Assembly: GCF_007830635.1 (NCBI RefSeq)
Contig: NZ_VLLA01000002.1
Span: 434,001-498,000 of the forward strand
Reading direction: 5' to 3'
DNA: 64,000 nt
Source: Bradyrhizobium huanghuaihaiense
GTDB taxonomy: Bacteria > Pseudomonadota > Alphaproteobacteria > Rhizobiales > Xanthobacteraceae
Below, in pieces: positions 34,563-42,868 of the stretch (its first letter is position 1; each line of letters begins with the position of its first letter). A model generated the notes under the pieces. The model was not told where the DNA came from. It searched no databases and was given only the letters and a program-made list of their open reading frames with translations. The translations under genes were made by a program, and so were the position numbers.

Positions 34563-35079
34563 CGTCAACTCCTGTTCATCCGTCTAATTTAGGCTGGTGC
34601 CGTTTTCGGAATGGTAAATTGATTCACTAAGTTTTTCGCGGCGCGCACGCCAAAGCGCAAGGTCGGATGCTCCCGGCCCGGGCCTCATATACTGCCTTCC
34701 TTGATTTAAGGTTTCGTCACCCAATGCGGGTGCATTCGCCCGTGCCGCCGCCGTTTCAGGATTTGACAGCGCATCCGGACGCGGCCTTGCCGGGGCGTCT
34801 CAGCGCGGCTGCGAGGCGCCCGATCAGATTGCCCATGACGCGCGGCTGCGACCGCGCCGCGCTGTCGGCAAGGCGCTTGTCCTCGGTCGTGTCGTTCACG
34901 AGGCCGATATAGTTCTTGCTGGCGTCCGGTTGCTGCACCACGCGCAAACCCTGCTTCCATCGACGGCGCGACCTTGTCCTGCGCAACGGGAATCGACGGT
35001 TAATTTTGTCTTCCGTAGGACTACGTGGCAGCGCGCAAGCGTGCCGGAAAGACCGGCGCGGCTTAACGGATTGTTGAGG
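34563..35079. other. Intergenic stretch, low gene content
   Basis: About 517 bases between the pilin start and the small conserved gene ending at 35080. The pilin promoter must lie in the first 100 bases, which are comparatively AT-rich (near 34610-34640). It includes one possible gene remnant at 34756-34986, described separately. Confidence 0.4.
34756..34986 (-). pseudogene. Possible remnant of a PAS/PAC signalling protein
   Basis: A 76-codon frame contains RVVQQPDASKNYIGLVNDTTEDKRLADSAARSQ, which resembles the C-terminal (PAC) part of a PAS domain, where the motif G-x-V-x-D-x-T-E-x-K-x-x-x-x is common. The protein has no domain before it and no output domain after it, so I read it as a decayed or fortuitous fragment rather than a working gene. 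No convincing ribosome site is seen. Confidence is low. Confidence 0.25.
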
Positions 35080-35316
35080 CTATTTTCGGCGTGCGTCCGC
35101 GTTCAGTGCCCGCAGCATCGCGATGCGGGCGAACATCATCCAGCCGCCGCCCGTTTCGGCCGCGTTGATCAGAGTCTCGATCGCGGTTTGCCAGTGGCTG
35201 GCGTGCTGCGCATCCTCGGGCAGCTTCATGATGTGATCGGCCGCTTCCTGCAGCGTCCGCAGCCTACGCCCATTGGAGAGCGGAATCGGATCGTCGAACG
35301 CCGCCGACCAGGGCAT
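35080..35316 (-). CDS. Small conserved Rhizobiales hypothetical protein
   Basis: 78 residues: MPWSAAFDDPIPLSNGRRLRTLQEAADHIMKLPEDAQHASHWQTAIETLINAAETGGGWMMFARIAMLRALNADARRK. The pattern IPL-GR-L-TL-EAA--I-KLP----W--A---L--AAE-GG--M-AR is recurrent in small proteins of bradyrhizobia that are often found in several copies. It is cytosolic, helical, and has no known function. It lies 59 bases upstream (genome coordinates) of the Ku gene's stop on the same strand. Confidence 0.65.
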   Translation of the reverse strand: MPWSAAFDDPIPLSNGRRLRTLQEAADHIMKLPEDAQHASHWQTAIETLINAAETGGGWMMFARIAMLRALNADARRK

Positions 35317-35375
35317 GTCAGGCCGGCCGACCGGAGGGGAGGGACATCACGGCGCGATCGACAGGTCTGGTGCTG

Positions 35376-36359
35376 CTAGCTGGCCTTCTTCGCCCGCGCC
35401 GGCGCACGCACCGGCTTCTCGGCCTTCTTCGGGGCGTCCTTGGGAGCCGCCTTGGCCGCGGCGTCCTTGCCGCCCTTGCCGGCGATTGGCAGCAGCATCT
35501 CGCGCTGGCCCTCGACGCGCTTCTTCGGCTTCTTGCCCTTGACGGCCTCCTTGGCGACCCTCGCCACAGGCGCCGCTTCCTTCTCGCTCGCGAGGCTCTT
35601 CTTCAGCGCGTCCATCAGGTTGATGACGTTGCCGCCCGTCTTCGGCGCCGCCTTCGCGGTGATGGGCATGCCGCTGCGCTTCTTGTTGATGAGATCGATC
35701 AGCGCGGTCTCGTAGTGATCCTCGAACAGCTCGGGCTCGAACGCGCCGGACTTCTTCTCCACGATGTGCTTGGCAAGGTCGAGCATGTCCTTGGTCAGCT
35801 TCACGTCCTGGATGTCGTCGAAATATTCCTTCTCGCTGCGCACCTCGTAGGGGTAGCGCAGCAGCGTGCCCATCAGGCCGCTCTCGAGCGGCTCCAGCGC
35901 GATGATGTGCTCGCGGTTGGTCAGCACCACGCGGCCGATCGCGACCTTGTCCATGCTGCGGATGGTCTCGCGGATCACCGCAAAGGCGTCGTGGCCGACC
36001 TTGCCGTCCGGCACGAGGTAGTAGGGGCGGATCAGGTAGCGGCTGTCGATGTCGGTCCTCGGCACGAACTCGTCGATCTCGATCGTGTGCGTGGAGTCGA
36101 GCGCGATGTCGTCGAGCTCGTCCTTGGTGACCTCGATATAGGTGTCGGTGTCGACCTTGTAGCCCTTGACGATGTCCTCGGACGTGACCTCGTCACCGGT
36201 CTCGGCGTCGACCTTGAGGTACTTGATCCGGTGACCGGTCTTGCGGTTGATCTGGTTGAACGAGACCTTCTCGGTATCCGAAGTGGCCGGATAGAGCGCG
36301 ACCGGGCAGGTCACGAGCGACAAACGCAGAAAACCCTTCCAATTGGCGCGGGGGGCCAT
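35376..36359 (-). CDS. ku: Ku protein for non-homologous end joining
   Basis: 327 residues. The N-terminal 250 residues are the bacterial Ku core: WKGFLRLSLVTCPVALYPATSDTEKVSFNQINRKTGHRIKYLKVDAETGDEVTSEDIVKGYKV, then IEIDEFVPRTDIDSRYLIRPYYLVPDGK... REHIIALEPLESGLMGTLLRYPYEVR. The ring binds DNA ends as a dimer and recruits a LigD ligase/polymerase. The last 75 residues are Lys/Ala-rich (KKPKKRVEGQREMLLPIAGKGGKDAAAKAAPKDAPKKAEKP), a basic tail like that of other bacterial Kus that bind DNA or LigD. No ligD gene is in the window. Rhizobia commonly have several ku genes, so this may be one paralogue. Confidence 0.93.
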   Translation of the reverse strand: MAPRANWKGFLRLSLVTCPVALYPATSDTEKVSFNQINRKTGHRIKYLKVDAETGDEVTSEDIVKGYKVDTDTYIEVTKDELDDIALDSTHTIEIDEFVPRTDIDSRYLIRPYYLVPDGKVGHDAFAVIRETIRSMDKVAIGRVVLTNREHIIALEPLESGLMGTLLRYPYEVRSEKEYFDDIQDVKLTKDMLDLAKHIVEKKSGAFEPELFEDHYETALIDLINKKRSGMPITAKAAPKTGGNVINLMDALKKSLASEKEAAPVARVAKEAVKGKKPKKRVEGQREMLLPIAGKGGKDAAAKAAPKDAPKKAEKPVRAPARAKKAS

Positions 36360-36594
36360 GGGCTACTCCAAACGCAACAGGGGACAGACCTACGAGAATA
36401 CCATCGGGGAACACCGAATCATACACGGCTCGGTGCGGAATCTTGCAACTGCGTTAACCGGTCGTCGCGCGCGTGGTTGCTGCCCAATCGGACGGCAAAA
36501 GCCGGAACATCATATCGGATCGGGCGTTGGCTCAGGACACAAGGCTGCGAGGAAGTCGCGGCCACCGGGGCAGCATCCAGAGATTGAGGGCATC

Positions 36595-36750
36595 ATGGCA
36601 ACCACGCGAGAGCAGCGCCAGATCGTCGAAACTCCGACTGAGGCGCGTCAGGGCGAGCCCGGCCCTTCGGTGGCGGCGCTGCTCGCCATCTCGACCGGGC
36701 TGGCGATCCTGATCCTCGCCGTCATCTGGTTCGTGTTCTTCCGGACCTGA
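36595..36750 (+). CDS. Small single-pass membrane protein
   Basis: 51 residues from the ATG at 36595 (GAGGG upstream at 36586-36590): a hydrophilic N-terminus (ATTREQRQIVETPTEARQGEPGPSV), then one strongly hydrophobic helix (AALLAISTGLAILILAVIWFVFF) and RT. It looks like a genuine small inner-membrane protein. I do not recognise a family. It lies alone between divergent Ku and the response-regulator gene. Confidence 0.6.
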   Translation: MATTREQRQIVETPTEARQGEPGPSVAALLAISTGLAILILAVIWFVFFRT

Positions 36751-36908
36751 CGGCCCCGACCGGAACGCTCCGGGCCCTTCCTAATCGCCGCGCAACGCGG
36801 CACATTGCGCCCGCCAGGCCGCCGGCTCGTCCGGTTGACTGGCGGGCGCAGTCACGTTGGTGGACAACAAGTCGTATATGACCAAAAAGTAACGTCGGCG
36901 GTTCCCGG

Positions 36909-36925
36909 CGTTCATATTCAGTTCA
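36909..36925 (+). promoter_or_regulatory. Candidate PhoP-type direct-repeat operator
   Basis: GTTCA at 36910-36914 and GTTCA at 36921-36925 recur at an 11-base period, one helical turn, written as cGTTCA-tattc-aGTTCA. OmpR/PhoP-type regulators bind such tandem repeats. It ends 55 bases before the response-regulator start, so autoregulation is plausible. A third GTTCA occurs at 36952-36956. This is inferred from pattern only. Confidence 0.35.
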
Positions 36926-36980
36926 CGCCGGAATTGCTCATCTGGAGCGGTGTTCATGCGGTCTATTTCTGGAGAGAAGC

Positions 36981-37655
36981 GTGCGCCTGCTCGTTGTTGA
37001 GGACGACCCCGATCTCAATCGCCAGCTCACGAAAGCGCTGACGGACGCCGGCTATGTCGTCGACCGCGCTTTCGACGGGGAGGAGGGGCACTATCTCGGC
37101 GACAACGAGCCGTACGATGCCGTCGTGCTCGACATCGGCCTGCCGAAGAAGGATGGCATCTCGGTGCTGGAGGCCTGGCGCCGCAACGGCCGCACCATGC
37201 CGGTCCTGATCCTGACCGCACGTGACCGCTGGAGCGACAAGGTGCAGGGCTTCGACGCCGGCGCCGACGACTATGTCCCGAAGCCGTTCCATCTCGAGGA
37301 GGTGCTGGCCCGCATCCGCGCGCTGCTGCGCCGCTCCACCGGCCATGCCCAGAGCGAGCTGAGCTGCGGCCCTGTTACCCTCGACACGAGGACCGGCCGG
37401 GTCAGCGTCTCCGGCAATCCCGTCAAGATGACGTCGCACGAATATCGGCTTCTGGCCTACCTGATGCACCATTCCGGCCGCGTCGTCTCCCGCACCGAGC
37501 TGGTCGAGCATCTCTACGACCAGGACTTCGACCGCGACTCGAATACGATCGAGGTGTTCGTCGGCCGCATCCGCAAGAAGCTCGACGTCGACATCATCCA
37601 GACCGTCCGCGGTCTCGGCTATCTCCTGACCCCGCCGCCCGCGCCCGGCGCCTGA
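36981..37655 (+). CDS. OmpR/PhoP-family response regulator
   Basis: 224 residues with GTG start at 36981 after GGAGAG. The receiver domain has acidic pocket Asp8-Asp9, phospho-acceptor Asp51 (VVLDIGLPKKDG), the Thr/Lys switch (LILTARDRW, DYVPKPFHLEEV) and a C-terminal winged helix (HEYRLLAYLMHHSGRVVSRTELVEHLYDQDFDRDSNTIEVFVGRIRKKLDVDIIQTVRGLGYLL). It is followed by its histidine kinase gene after about 94 bases and is probably phosphorylated by it. The composition of the receiver and the linked kinase make it PhoP/FeuP-like rather than a phosphate PhoB. Regulon unknown. Confidence 0.92.
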   Translation: MRLLVVEDDPDLNRQLTKALTDAGYVVDRAFDGEEGHYLGDNEPYDAVVLDIGLPKKDGISVLEAWRRNGRTMPVLILTARDRWSDKVQGFDAGADDYVPKPFHLEEVLARIRALLRRSTGHAQSELSCGPVTLDTRTGRVSVSGNPVKMTSHEYRLLAYLMHHSGRVVSRTELVEHLYDQDFDRDSNTIEVFVGRIRKKLDVDIIQTVRGLGYLLTPPPAPGA

Positions 37656-37658
37656 GGC

Positions 37659-37679
37659 CCTCCCGGGCTTGACGGGAGG
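37659..37679 (+). terminator. Short intercistronic hairpin between regulator and kinase
   Basis: CCTCCCG at 37659-37665 and CGGGAGG at 37673-37679 are exact complements with a 7-base loop, immediately after the regulator stop. There is no T-run, so it is more likely an RNA-stability or attenuation element than a full terminator. Confidence 0.35.
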
Positions 37680-37749
37680 CCGAACAGGGCCCTTGGTCCG
37701 GTGATGACCTCCGACGCCCTGATATCCTGCGCCTGCCGGGACGCTTCCG

Positions 37750-39126
37750 ATGGCTGCTAGCTCACTTGCCAATCGCCTGTTCCTGTCGGCGACCGCGTGG
37801 CTCGTGGTGATCCTGGCCATCACCGGCGTCGTGCTGTCGTCGGTCTACAAGAACGCCACCGAGCGCGCTTTCGACCGCCGGCTCAATCTCTATCTGCGCA
37901 CCCTCATTGCTGAAGTCGCCACCCCGGACGAGCCGCCGGACCGCCAGTTTCAGTCGCTTGGCGAGCCGCTGTTCGAGCTGCCGCTGTCCGGCTGGTACTG
38001 GCAGATCACACGCACCGACACCGAGAAGCCGGAGGTGCGCTCCTCGCGCTCGCTCTGGGACAAGAAGCTGCCGAAGCTGGAGGAGCAGGGCGCCGAGCTC
38101 ACCGCCGCCGGCATCCGGCTCGGCTATGTCGACGGGCCCGAAGGGCAGAATTTGCGGATGGTGGAGCGGCCGGTGGATCTCGGCGCCGACGGCAAATATC
38201 TGGTCAGCGTCGCCGGTGACGACACCGAGATCTTCGACGAGACGCGGAGCTTCGATTACTATCTCGGCGGCACGTTCACCGCGCTCGGCATCGTGCTGCT
38301 CCTGACCACGGTGTTCCAGGTTCGCTTCGGCCTCGCGCCGCTCAAGCGCATCTCGGAATCGATCGCCGACATCCGCTCGGGGCGGGCCGAGCGGCTCGAG
38401 GGCGAATTCCCGGTCGAGATCGCGCCGCTGGCACGCGAGACCAATGCGCTGATCGAAGCCAATCGCGAGATCGTCGAGCGCGCGCGAACCCATGTCGGCA
38501 ATCTCGCCCACGCGATCAAGACGCCGCTGTCGGTCATCGTCAACGAGGCCGGCGCCCACGCCGCGGAGCCGTTCGCGGCCAAGGTGATGGAGCAGGCGGA
38601 CGTGATGCGTGACCAGGTCGCCCATCACCTGGAGCGTGCGCGCATCGCGGCGCGCGTCTCGGTGGTCGCGACCGTGACGGAGGTTGCGCCTGCGATCGAG
38701 GCGCTGCGGCGGACCATGGAGAAGATCCACCGCGACCGCGACATCCTCGTCGAGGCCAAGGCCGATCCGTCGGCCAAATTCCGCGGCGAGCGGCAGGATC
38801 TGGAGGAGATGGTCGGCAACCTCGTCGACAATGCCTGCAAATGGGCGGCCTCTCGCGTCTTCATCGAGGTGCTGGTCGAGGCGCCGCAGCAGGCGGGCGC
38901 GGGGCCGCGGCTGCGGATCATCGTCGATGACGACGGCCGCGGCCTGTCGGAGGCGGAGCGGGCCCAGGTCTCCCGGCGCGGCCAGCGGCTCGACGAATCC
39001 AAGCCCGGTTCGGGGCTGGGGCTATCGATCGTGACCGATCTTGCCGCCCTCTATGGCGGCAGCCTCTCCCTCGGCGGGGCGCCGACCGGGGGCTTGCGGG
39101 CCGAGCTGGTGCTTCCGGGAATATAA
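37750..39126 (+). CDS. Membrane sensor histidine kinase (PhoQ-like)
   Basis: 458 residues. TM1 at about 11-31 (LFLSATAWLVVILAITGVVLS), periplasmic sensor about 32-170 with D-rich turns, TM2 about 177-195 (TFTALGIVLLLTTVFQV), a HAMP linker, the phospho-acceptor domain with GNLAHAIKTPLSV (His near 254) and the ATPase domain with N (LVDNACKWA), G1 (DDDGRGLS) and G2 (GSGLGLSIV) boxes. It is the partner of the response regulator 94 bases upstream. The sensor has no recognisable domain beyond its length, so the stimulus cannot be named. H-box NLAHAIKTPL is the pattern of the PhoQ-like branch. Confidence 0.9.
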   Translation: MAASSLANRLFLSATAWLVVILAITGVVLSSVYKNATERAFDRRLNLYLRTLIAEVATPDEPPDRQFQSLGEPLFELPLSGWYWQITRTDTEKPEVRSSRSLWDKKLPKLEEQGAELTAAGIRLGYVDGPEGQNLRMVERPVDLGADGKYLVSVAGDDTEIFDETRSFDYYLGGTFTALGIVLLLTTVFQVRFGLAPLKRISESIADIRSGRAERLEGEFPVEIAPLARETNALIEANREIVERARTHVGNLAHAIKTPLSVIVNEAGAHAAEPFAAKVMEQADVMRDQVAHHLERARIAARVSVVATVTEVAPAIEALRRTMEKIHRDRDILVEAKADPSAKFRGERQDLEEMVGNLVDNACKWAASRVFIEVLVEAPQQAGAGPRLRIIVDDDGRGLSEAERAQVSRRGQRLDESKPGSGLGLSIVTDLAALYGGSLSLGGAPTGGLRAELVLPGI

Positions 39127-39287
39127 TCCTCTGTTCCCAAGGGGTTATTTGGTCTGCCGGGCGCCGATCCGGAACAAAACGGCGGTGTTGGAGCCAACGT
39201 CCTCAACGGCTTCTTAAGGCGCAACCACCTATGATCGCGCCCGGACGCATCCCACGTCTGCCATTTTACCGTGCATTACCCGGGCGC

Positions 39288-40688
39288 ATGAGCCAGACAT
39301 CGATCGAGCGGCTGAGGGAATATCTCGCGCAGCTCCCGCCGCAGTCGCAGGCGCTGCTGATGCGGGAGTTCGAGCGTGCGCTCGAGCGCGGCCAGGATAC
39401 GGCCGTGGCCACCCTCGTGCTCGAGCAACTGCGCAAGATCGTCCGCAAGACCGAAGCCGACGAAGCCCCGCCGCCGCGGACCGACGATCTGTCGCGGCTG
39501 CTGTTCCAGGCGCTGGAACCGTTCCTGGTCGAGGCGGGCGCCCCGATCCGGGTTGGCCAGATCCGCCGCTCCTCGCTGCAGCCGATCTGGCAATGGCTCG
39601 GCCGCGACGGCGCGCCGGACAAGCTGAACGAATTCGAGGCGGCGCTGGCACGCATGCCGGCTGACAGTGCGGGGCAGGTCGAGGCTCTCGCGCAGAAGCT
39701 GCAGACGGTCGCCGCGGACGCGATCTTCGTGCTGACCGGTCCCGGTGGCGGCGACAAGTCGCGCGCGCTCGCCCGGGTCGGCCCGCCCAACGTGATCGAG
39801 GACCTCTATTCGATCGGAGCGGTGCTTGGGGTGCGCGAGGCCATCGCCACACTGAACGAGAAGCTGCCGCGCACCCTGCGCGCCTTCGGCGATCCCCAGG
39901 TCGCCTCGGTGACGTCGGCGCTCAACATTCCCGTCCTGCAGACGCCGCAGATGCTGCCCTTCGCGCTGTCGATCGTCGTGCAGCGCATGACCGCGCCGTG
40001 GCAGATCATCCGCCTCGCCATCAAGATCGCCGCCTCCGACGACGAGATCCGCGTCGCGGCAACGCCTTATGGCGTCGCCGTCACGATCGCCCTGCACGAT
40101 CTGTCATGCGTCGCGGCGATCCTGCGCACGGACATCAAGCGCGGCCATTTCGACAATGTCGCCGACAACCTCAAGGCGCTGCACGATGGCGTGCGCGGCC
40201 TGCGCACCGAGCTCGACCTGCGCAACGATTCCGTCTGGGGCAAGCAGCTGACCTCGATCCGGGCCGACATCTCCAATGCGCTGCAATCGGAGATCGACAG
40301 CGTTCCCGGCCGCGTGCGCCGCATCCTGCGCCAGCGGCCAGAGAAGGACATTCCGCCGGGCGCGCGGATCGACAGCACCGAGGTGGAGGAAACCGCGGCG
40401 CTGATCGATTTCGTCGCGACCTGCCGCAACTATGCGAGCGAGCTTGCGATCAACGAGGTGACGCTGCGCACCTATTCCGACCTGCAGCAATATGTCGAAC
40501 GTTCGACCGAGCAACTGGTGCAGTCGCTGCGCGCCGCTGATCACAAGGTCCGCACCTATCGTCAGCAGCAGGTGCAGGCGGCGATTCGCTTCTGCCAGGT
40601 GCTGTTCGGCGATGACTATGCCTCGCTGATGAGTCGCGCTGCGGAGAACGCTGCAACCGGCGAGCGCAAATCGTCGCGCGCGAGCTGA
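39288..40688 (+). CDS. Conserved hypothetical helical protein
   Basis: 466 residues if started at the ATG at 39288 (MSQTSIERLREYLAQLPPQSQALLMREFERALERG). An upstream ATG at 39231 would add MIAPGRIPRLPFYRALPGR and has AAGGCG 11 bases before it, so it cannot be excluded. The sequence is mostly alpha-helical with long amphipathic stretches (VEETAALIDFVATCRNYASELAINEVTLRTYSDLQQYVERSTEQLVQSLRAADHKVRTYRQQQVQAAIRFCQVLFG), without signal, membrane helix or known motif. I do not recognise a family. It follows the PhoP/PhoQ-like pair in the same orientation and might be a cytosolic effector of it. Confidence 0.6.
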   Translation: MSQTSIERLREYLAQLPPQSQALLMREFERALERGQDTAVATLVLEQLRKIVRKTEADEAPPPRTDDLSRLLFQALEPFLVEAGAPIRVGQIRRSSLQPIWQWLGRDGAPDKLNEFEAALARMPADSAGQVEALAQKLQTVAADAIFVLTGPGGGDKSRALARVGPPNVIEDLYSIGAVLGVREAIATLNEKLPRTLRAFGDPQVASVTSALNIPVLQTPQMLPFALSIVVQRMTAPWQIIRLAIKIAASDDEIRVAATPYGVAVTIALHDLSCVAAILRTDIKRGHFDNVADNLKALHDGVRGLRTELDLRNDSVWGKQLTSIRADISNALQSEIDSVPGRVRRILRQRPEKDIPPGARIDSTEVEETAALIDFVATCRNYASELAINEVTLRTYSDLQQYVERSTEQLVQSLRAADHKVRTYRQQQVQAAIRFCQVLFGDDYASLMSRAAENAATGERKSSRAS

Positions 40689-40788
40689 TTCAGGCGCATA
40701 TTTTCGTGATCACAATTTGTGGTTGACGCTGCCGGTGGCGGGCCCTACGGTCGCTGCGCAAGCTTTTGGAATTTCTACCTGTGGGCGC

Positions 40789-41058
40789 ATGAAATCCATT
40801 ATCAGCTCCATCGAGATCGAGAACCGGGTCATTGTCGCCAAATATCAAAGGCTGATGGTCGGTGCGAAGGTCGTGCTCGTCGAGAAGGCGAGCGGCCGGC
40901 AACTGCCTGAGACAGCGACCAGGGTTGCTTCTCCGGTTCCGGTCGGGGCGGTGCGCATCAGGTTGCCGGATGCGATTCCGCCGGGAACGTACTTCCTGAA
41001 GGCCTTCAACGGTCATGGCGAGGATGCCGCTCGGAGTGCCGACTTCGAGATCGGCTAA
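40789..41058 (+). CDS. Small hypothetical protein with beta-sandwich-like sequence
   Basis: 89 residues from the ATG at 40789 (an upstream frame to 40717 has no support). The end, VRIRLPDAIPPGTYFLKAFNGHGEDAARSADFEIG, has the strand-turn-strand pattern of immunoglobulin-like or IPT modules, where PPGTYFL-x-x-N-x-x-G is common. There is no signal peptide. It may be a fragment of a larger protein or a small cytosolic one. No operon partner is obvious; ccmI starts 132 bases later. Confidence 0.4.
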   Translation: MKSIISSIEIENRVIVAKYQRLMVGAKVVLVEKASGRQLPETATRVASPVPVGAVRIRLPDAIPPGTYFLKAFNGHGEDAARSADFEIG

Positions 41059-41190
41059 ACTGTTGGGATATTGACCGTTTCAGGACAGAGCGCGGTCGCG
41101 CCGAATTGACAATTGTCAATTGCCGCATCGTCCGGCCGTGGTGTAAAGCCACCTATGGGCGCGGGTGGCGCGCTGCCGGAAGCTTGCCAG

Positions 41191-42321
41191 ATGACGTTAT
41201 GGTTCGTGTTCGCGCTGATGACGGTCGCGGCGATTTTCGCCGTGCTCTGGCCGCTCGGCCGCAGTGGACGCGCGCAGGATCAGGGCAGCCAAAATCAGGC
41301 CGGTGAGGTCGCGGTCTACAAGGATCAGCTGGCGGAGATCGAGCGTGATCTTGCCGCAGGCTTGATCGCGGCCCCCGAAGCCGAGGCGGCGCGCGTCGAG
41401 ATCAGCCGCAGGCTGCTCGCCGCGGCCGGAAGCGAGTCCTCGTCGGACCTCAAGTCGGCGCCGAGCCTCAAATGGCGCCGCGCGGCCGCGGTGCTGGCGC
41501 TCGTTGGCCTGCCGCTGGTCGCGATCGGCGTCTACATGCCGCTCGGCTCGCCCCGGCTTCAGGACTTTCCGCTGGCGCAGCGGGAGCGCGGGGCCGGGTC
41601 CGGCATGGCCCGATCGCTCGAGAATCTCGTCGTGCAGGTCGAGCAACATCTGGAAAAGAACCCGACCGACGGACGCGGCTGGAACGTGCTCGCGCCGGTG
41701 CTGCAGCGGCTCGGCCGCTTCGACGATGCGGTGCGGGCCTATCGCAACTCGCTCACCTACAACGGCGAGAGCGCTGAGCGCCGCTCCGATCTGGGCGAAG
41801 CGATCTCCGCCGCCGCCGGCGGCGTCGTGACCGCCGAGGCCAAGACCGAGTTCGAGCGTGCGCATGCGCTCGACGCCGATGATCCCAAGGCGAACTACTT
41901 CCTCGGGCTCGCCGCCGAGCAGGATGGCCGCAAGGACGATGCGGCCAACATCTGGCGCGCGCTGCTGGCCAAGGCCCCGGCGGATGCGCCGTGGCGGCCC
42001 CTGGTGCAATCCTCGCTGGCCCGGGTCGGCGGCGGCACGATGCCGGCGCTGTCGGACGAGACCATCGCGGCATCCAAGGACATGGCCGAAGGCGATCGCA
42101 ACGCGATGGTGCGCGGCATGGTCGAGCGTCTTGCGACGCGCTTGAAGCAGAACGGCGACGACGTCGAGGGCTGGCTGCGCCTGGTGCGCGCTTATCTCGT
42201 GATGGGTGATCGTGACAAGGCGATGGGCGCGTCGACCGACGCCCGTCAGGCGGTCGCCAAGGATGCCGAGCGGCTCCGCCAGCTCAACGAAGGCCTCAAG
42301 ACTCTCGGGCTCGACGGATGA
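41191..42321 (+). CDS. ccmI: Cytochrome c maturation protein CcmI (CycH)
   Basis: 376 residues from the ATG at 41191. TM1 at 1-20 ([20 protein letters not shown]), TM2 near 95-117 ([22 protein letters not shown]), a cytosolic leucine-zipper-like loop between them ([39 protein letters not shown]), and a periplasmic TPR domain with helices carrying W-x-x-L ([29 protein letters not shown]). CcmI chaperones apocytochrome c to the CcmFH haem ligase. It is the first of ccmI-ccmE-ccmF-ccmH, the cycHJKL order described in Bradyrhizobium. It is encoded 38 bases before ccmE. Confidence 0.93.
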   Translation: MTLWFVFALMTVAAIFAVLWPLGRSGRAQDQGSQNQAGEVAVYKDQLAEIERDLAAGLIAAPEAEAARVEISRRLLAAAGSESSSDLKSAPSLKWRRAAAVLALVGLPLVAIGVYMPLGSPRLQDFPLAQRERGAGSGMARSLENLVVQVEQHLEKNPTDGRGWNVLAPVLQRLGRFDDAVRAYRNSLTYNGESAERRSDLGEAISAAAGGVVTAEAKTEFERAHALDADDPKANYFLGLAAEQDGRKDDAANIWRALLAKAPADAPWRPLVQSSLARVGGGTMPALSDETIAASKDMAEGDRNAMVRGMVERLATRLKQNGDDVEGWLRLVRAYLVMGDRDKAMGASTDARQAVAKDAERLRQLNEGLKTLGLDG

Positions 42322-42358
42322 TGATTTCGGGACGAGACGAGCGGAGAACGGATACGCC

Positions 42359-42868
42359 ATGACGCGCAAGCAGCGACGTATGACCATCATCGGCGGCTCG
42401 CTCGCCGTGCTCGCGCTCGCGGCCGCGCTGGTGCTCAACGCATTGCGCGACTCCATCGTGTTCTTCTCGACCCCGACCATGGTCGCCGAGAAGCACGTCG
42501 CACCCGGCAAGCGGTTTCGTCTCGGCGGCCTGGTGCAGCCCGGCTCGCTCCAGCGCGGCGACAATCTCGCAGTGACCTTCGAGGTCGCCGACGGCGGCGC
42601 GAAGCTGCCGGTCGCCTACAAGGGCATTCTGCCCGACCTGTTCCGCGAAGGGCAGGGCGTCGTCGCCGAAGGCGCGCTCGACGCCAATGGCGTGTTCAGG
42701 GCCGATACCGTGCTCGCCAAGCATGACGAGACCTACATGCCCAAGGACGTCGCCGATGCCCTGAAGAAGCAGGGACACTGGAAGGACGATTACGGCGCCC
42801 AGGCGTCCGGTGGTGCCGCGCCTGCGGCCACCACAGCGCAGGGGAACTCGCAGGGAGCAGTCCGTTGA
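42359..42868 (+). CDS. ccmE: Haem chaperone CcmE (CycJ)
   Basis: 169 residues, the length usual for this family. An N-terminal membrane anchor ([21 protein letters not shown]) is followed by the OB-fold periplasmic domain with F-x-x-x-P-T ([13 protein letters not shown]), RLGGLV and the haem-attachment segment [12 protein letters not shown], with covalent haem-binding His122 and the Tyr126 nearby. Haem is delivered by CcmC and passed to CcmF. The C-terminal tail is Ala/Gly-rich and disordered. The stop overlaps the TTG start of ccmF (TTGA), so the two are coupled. Confidence 0.95.
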   Translation: MTRKQRRMTIIGGSLAVLALAAALVLNALRDSIVFFSTPTMVAEKHVAPGKRFRLGGLVQPGSLQRGDNLAVTFEVADGGAKLPVAYKGILPDLFREGQGVVAEGALDANGVFRADTVLAKHDETYMPKDVADALKKQGHWKDDYGAQASGGAAPAATTAQGNSQGAVR

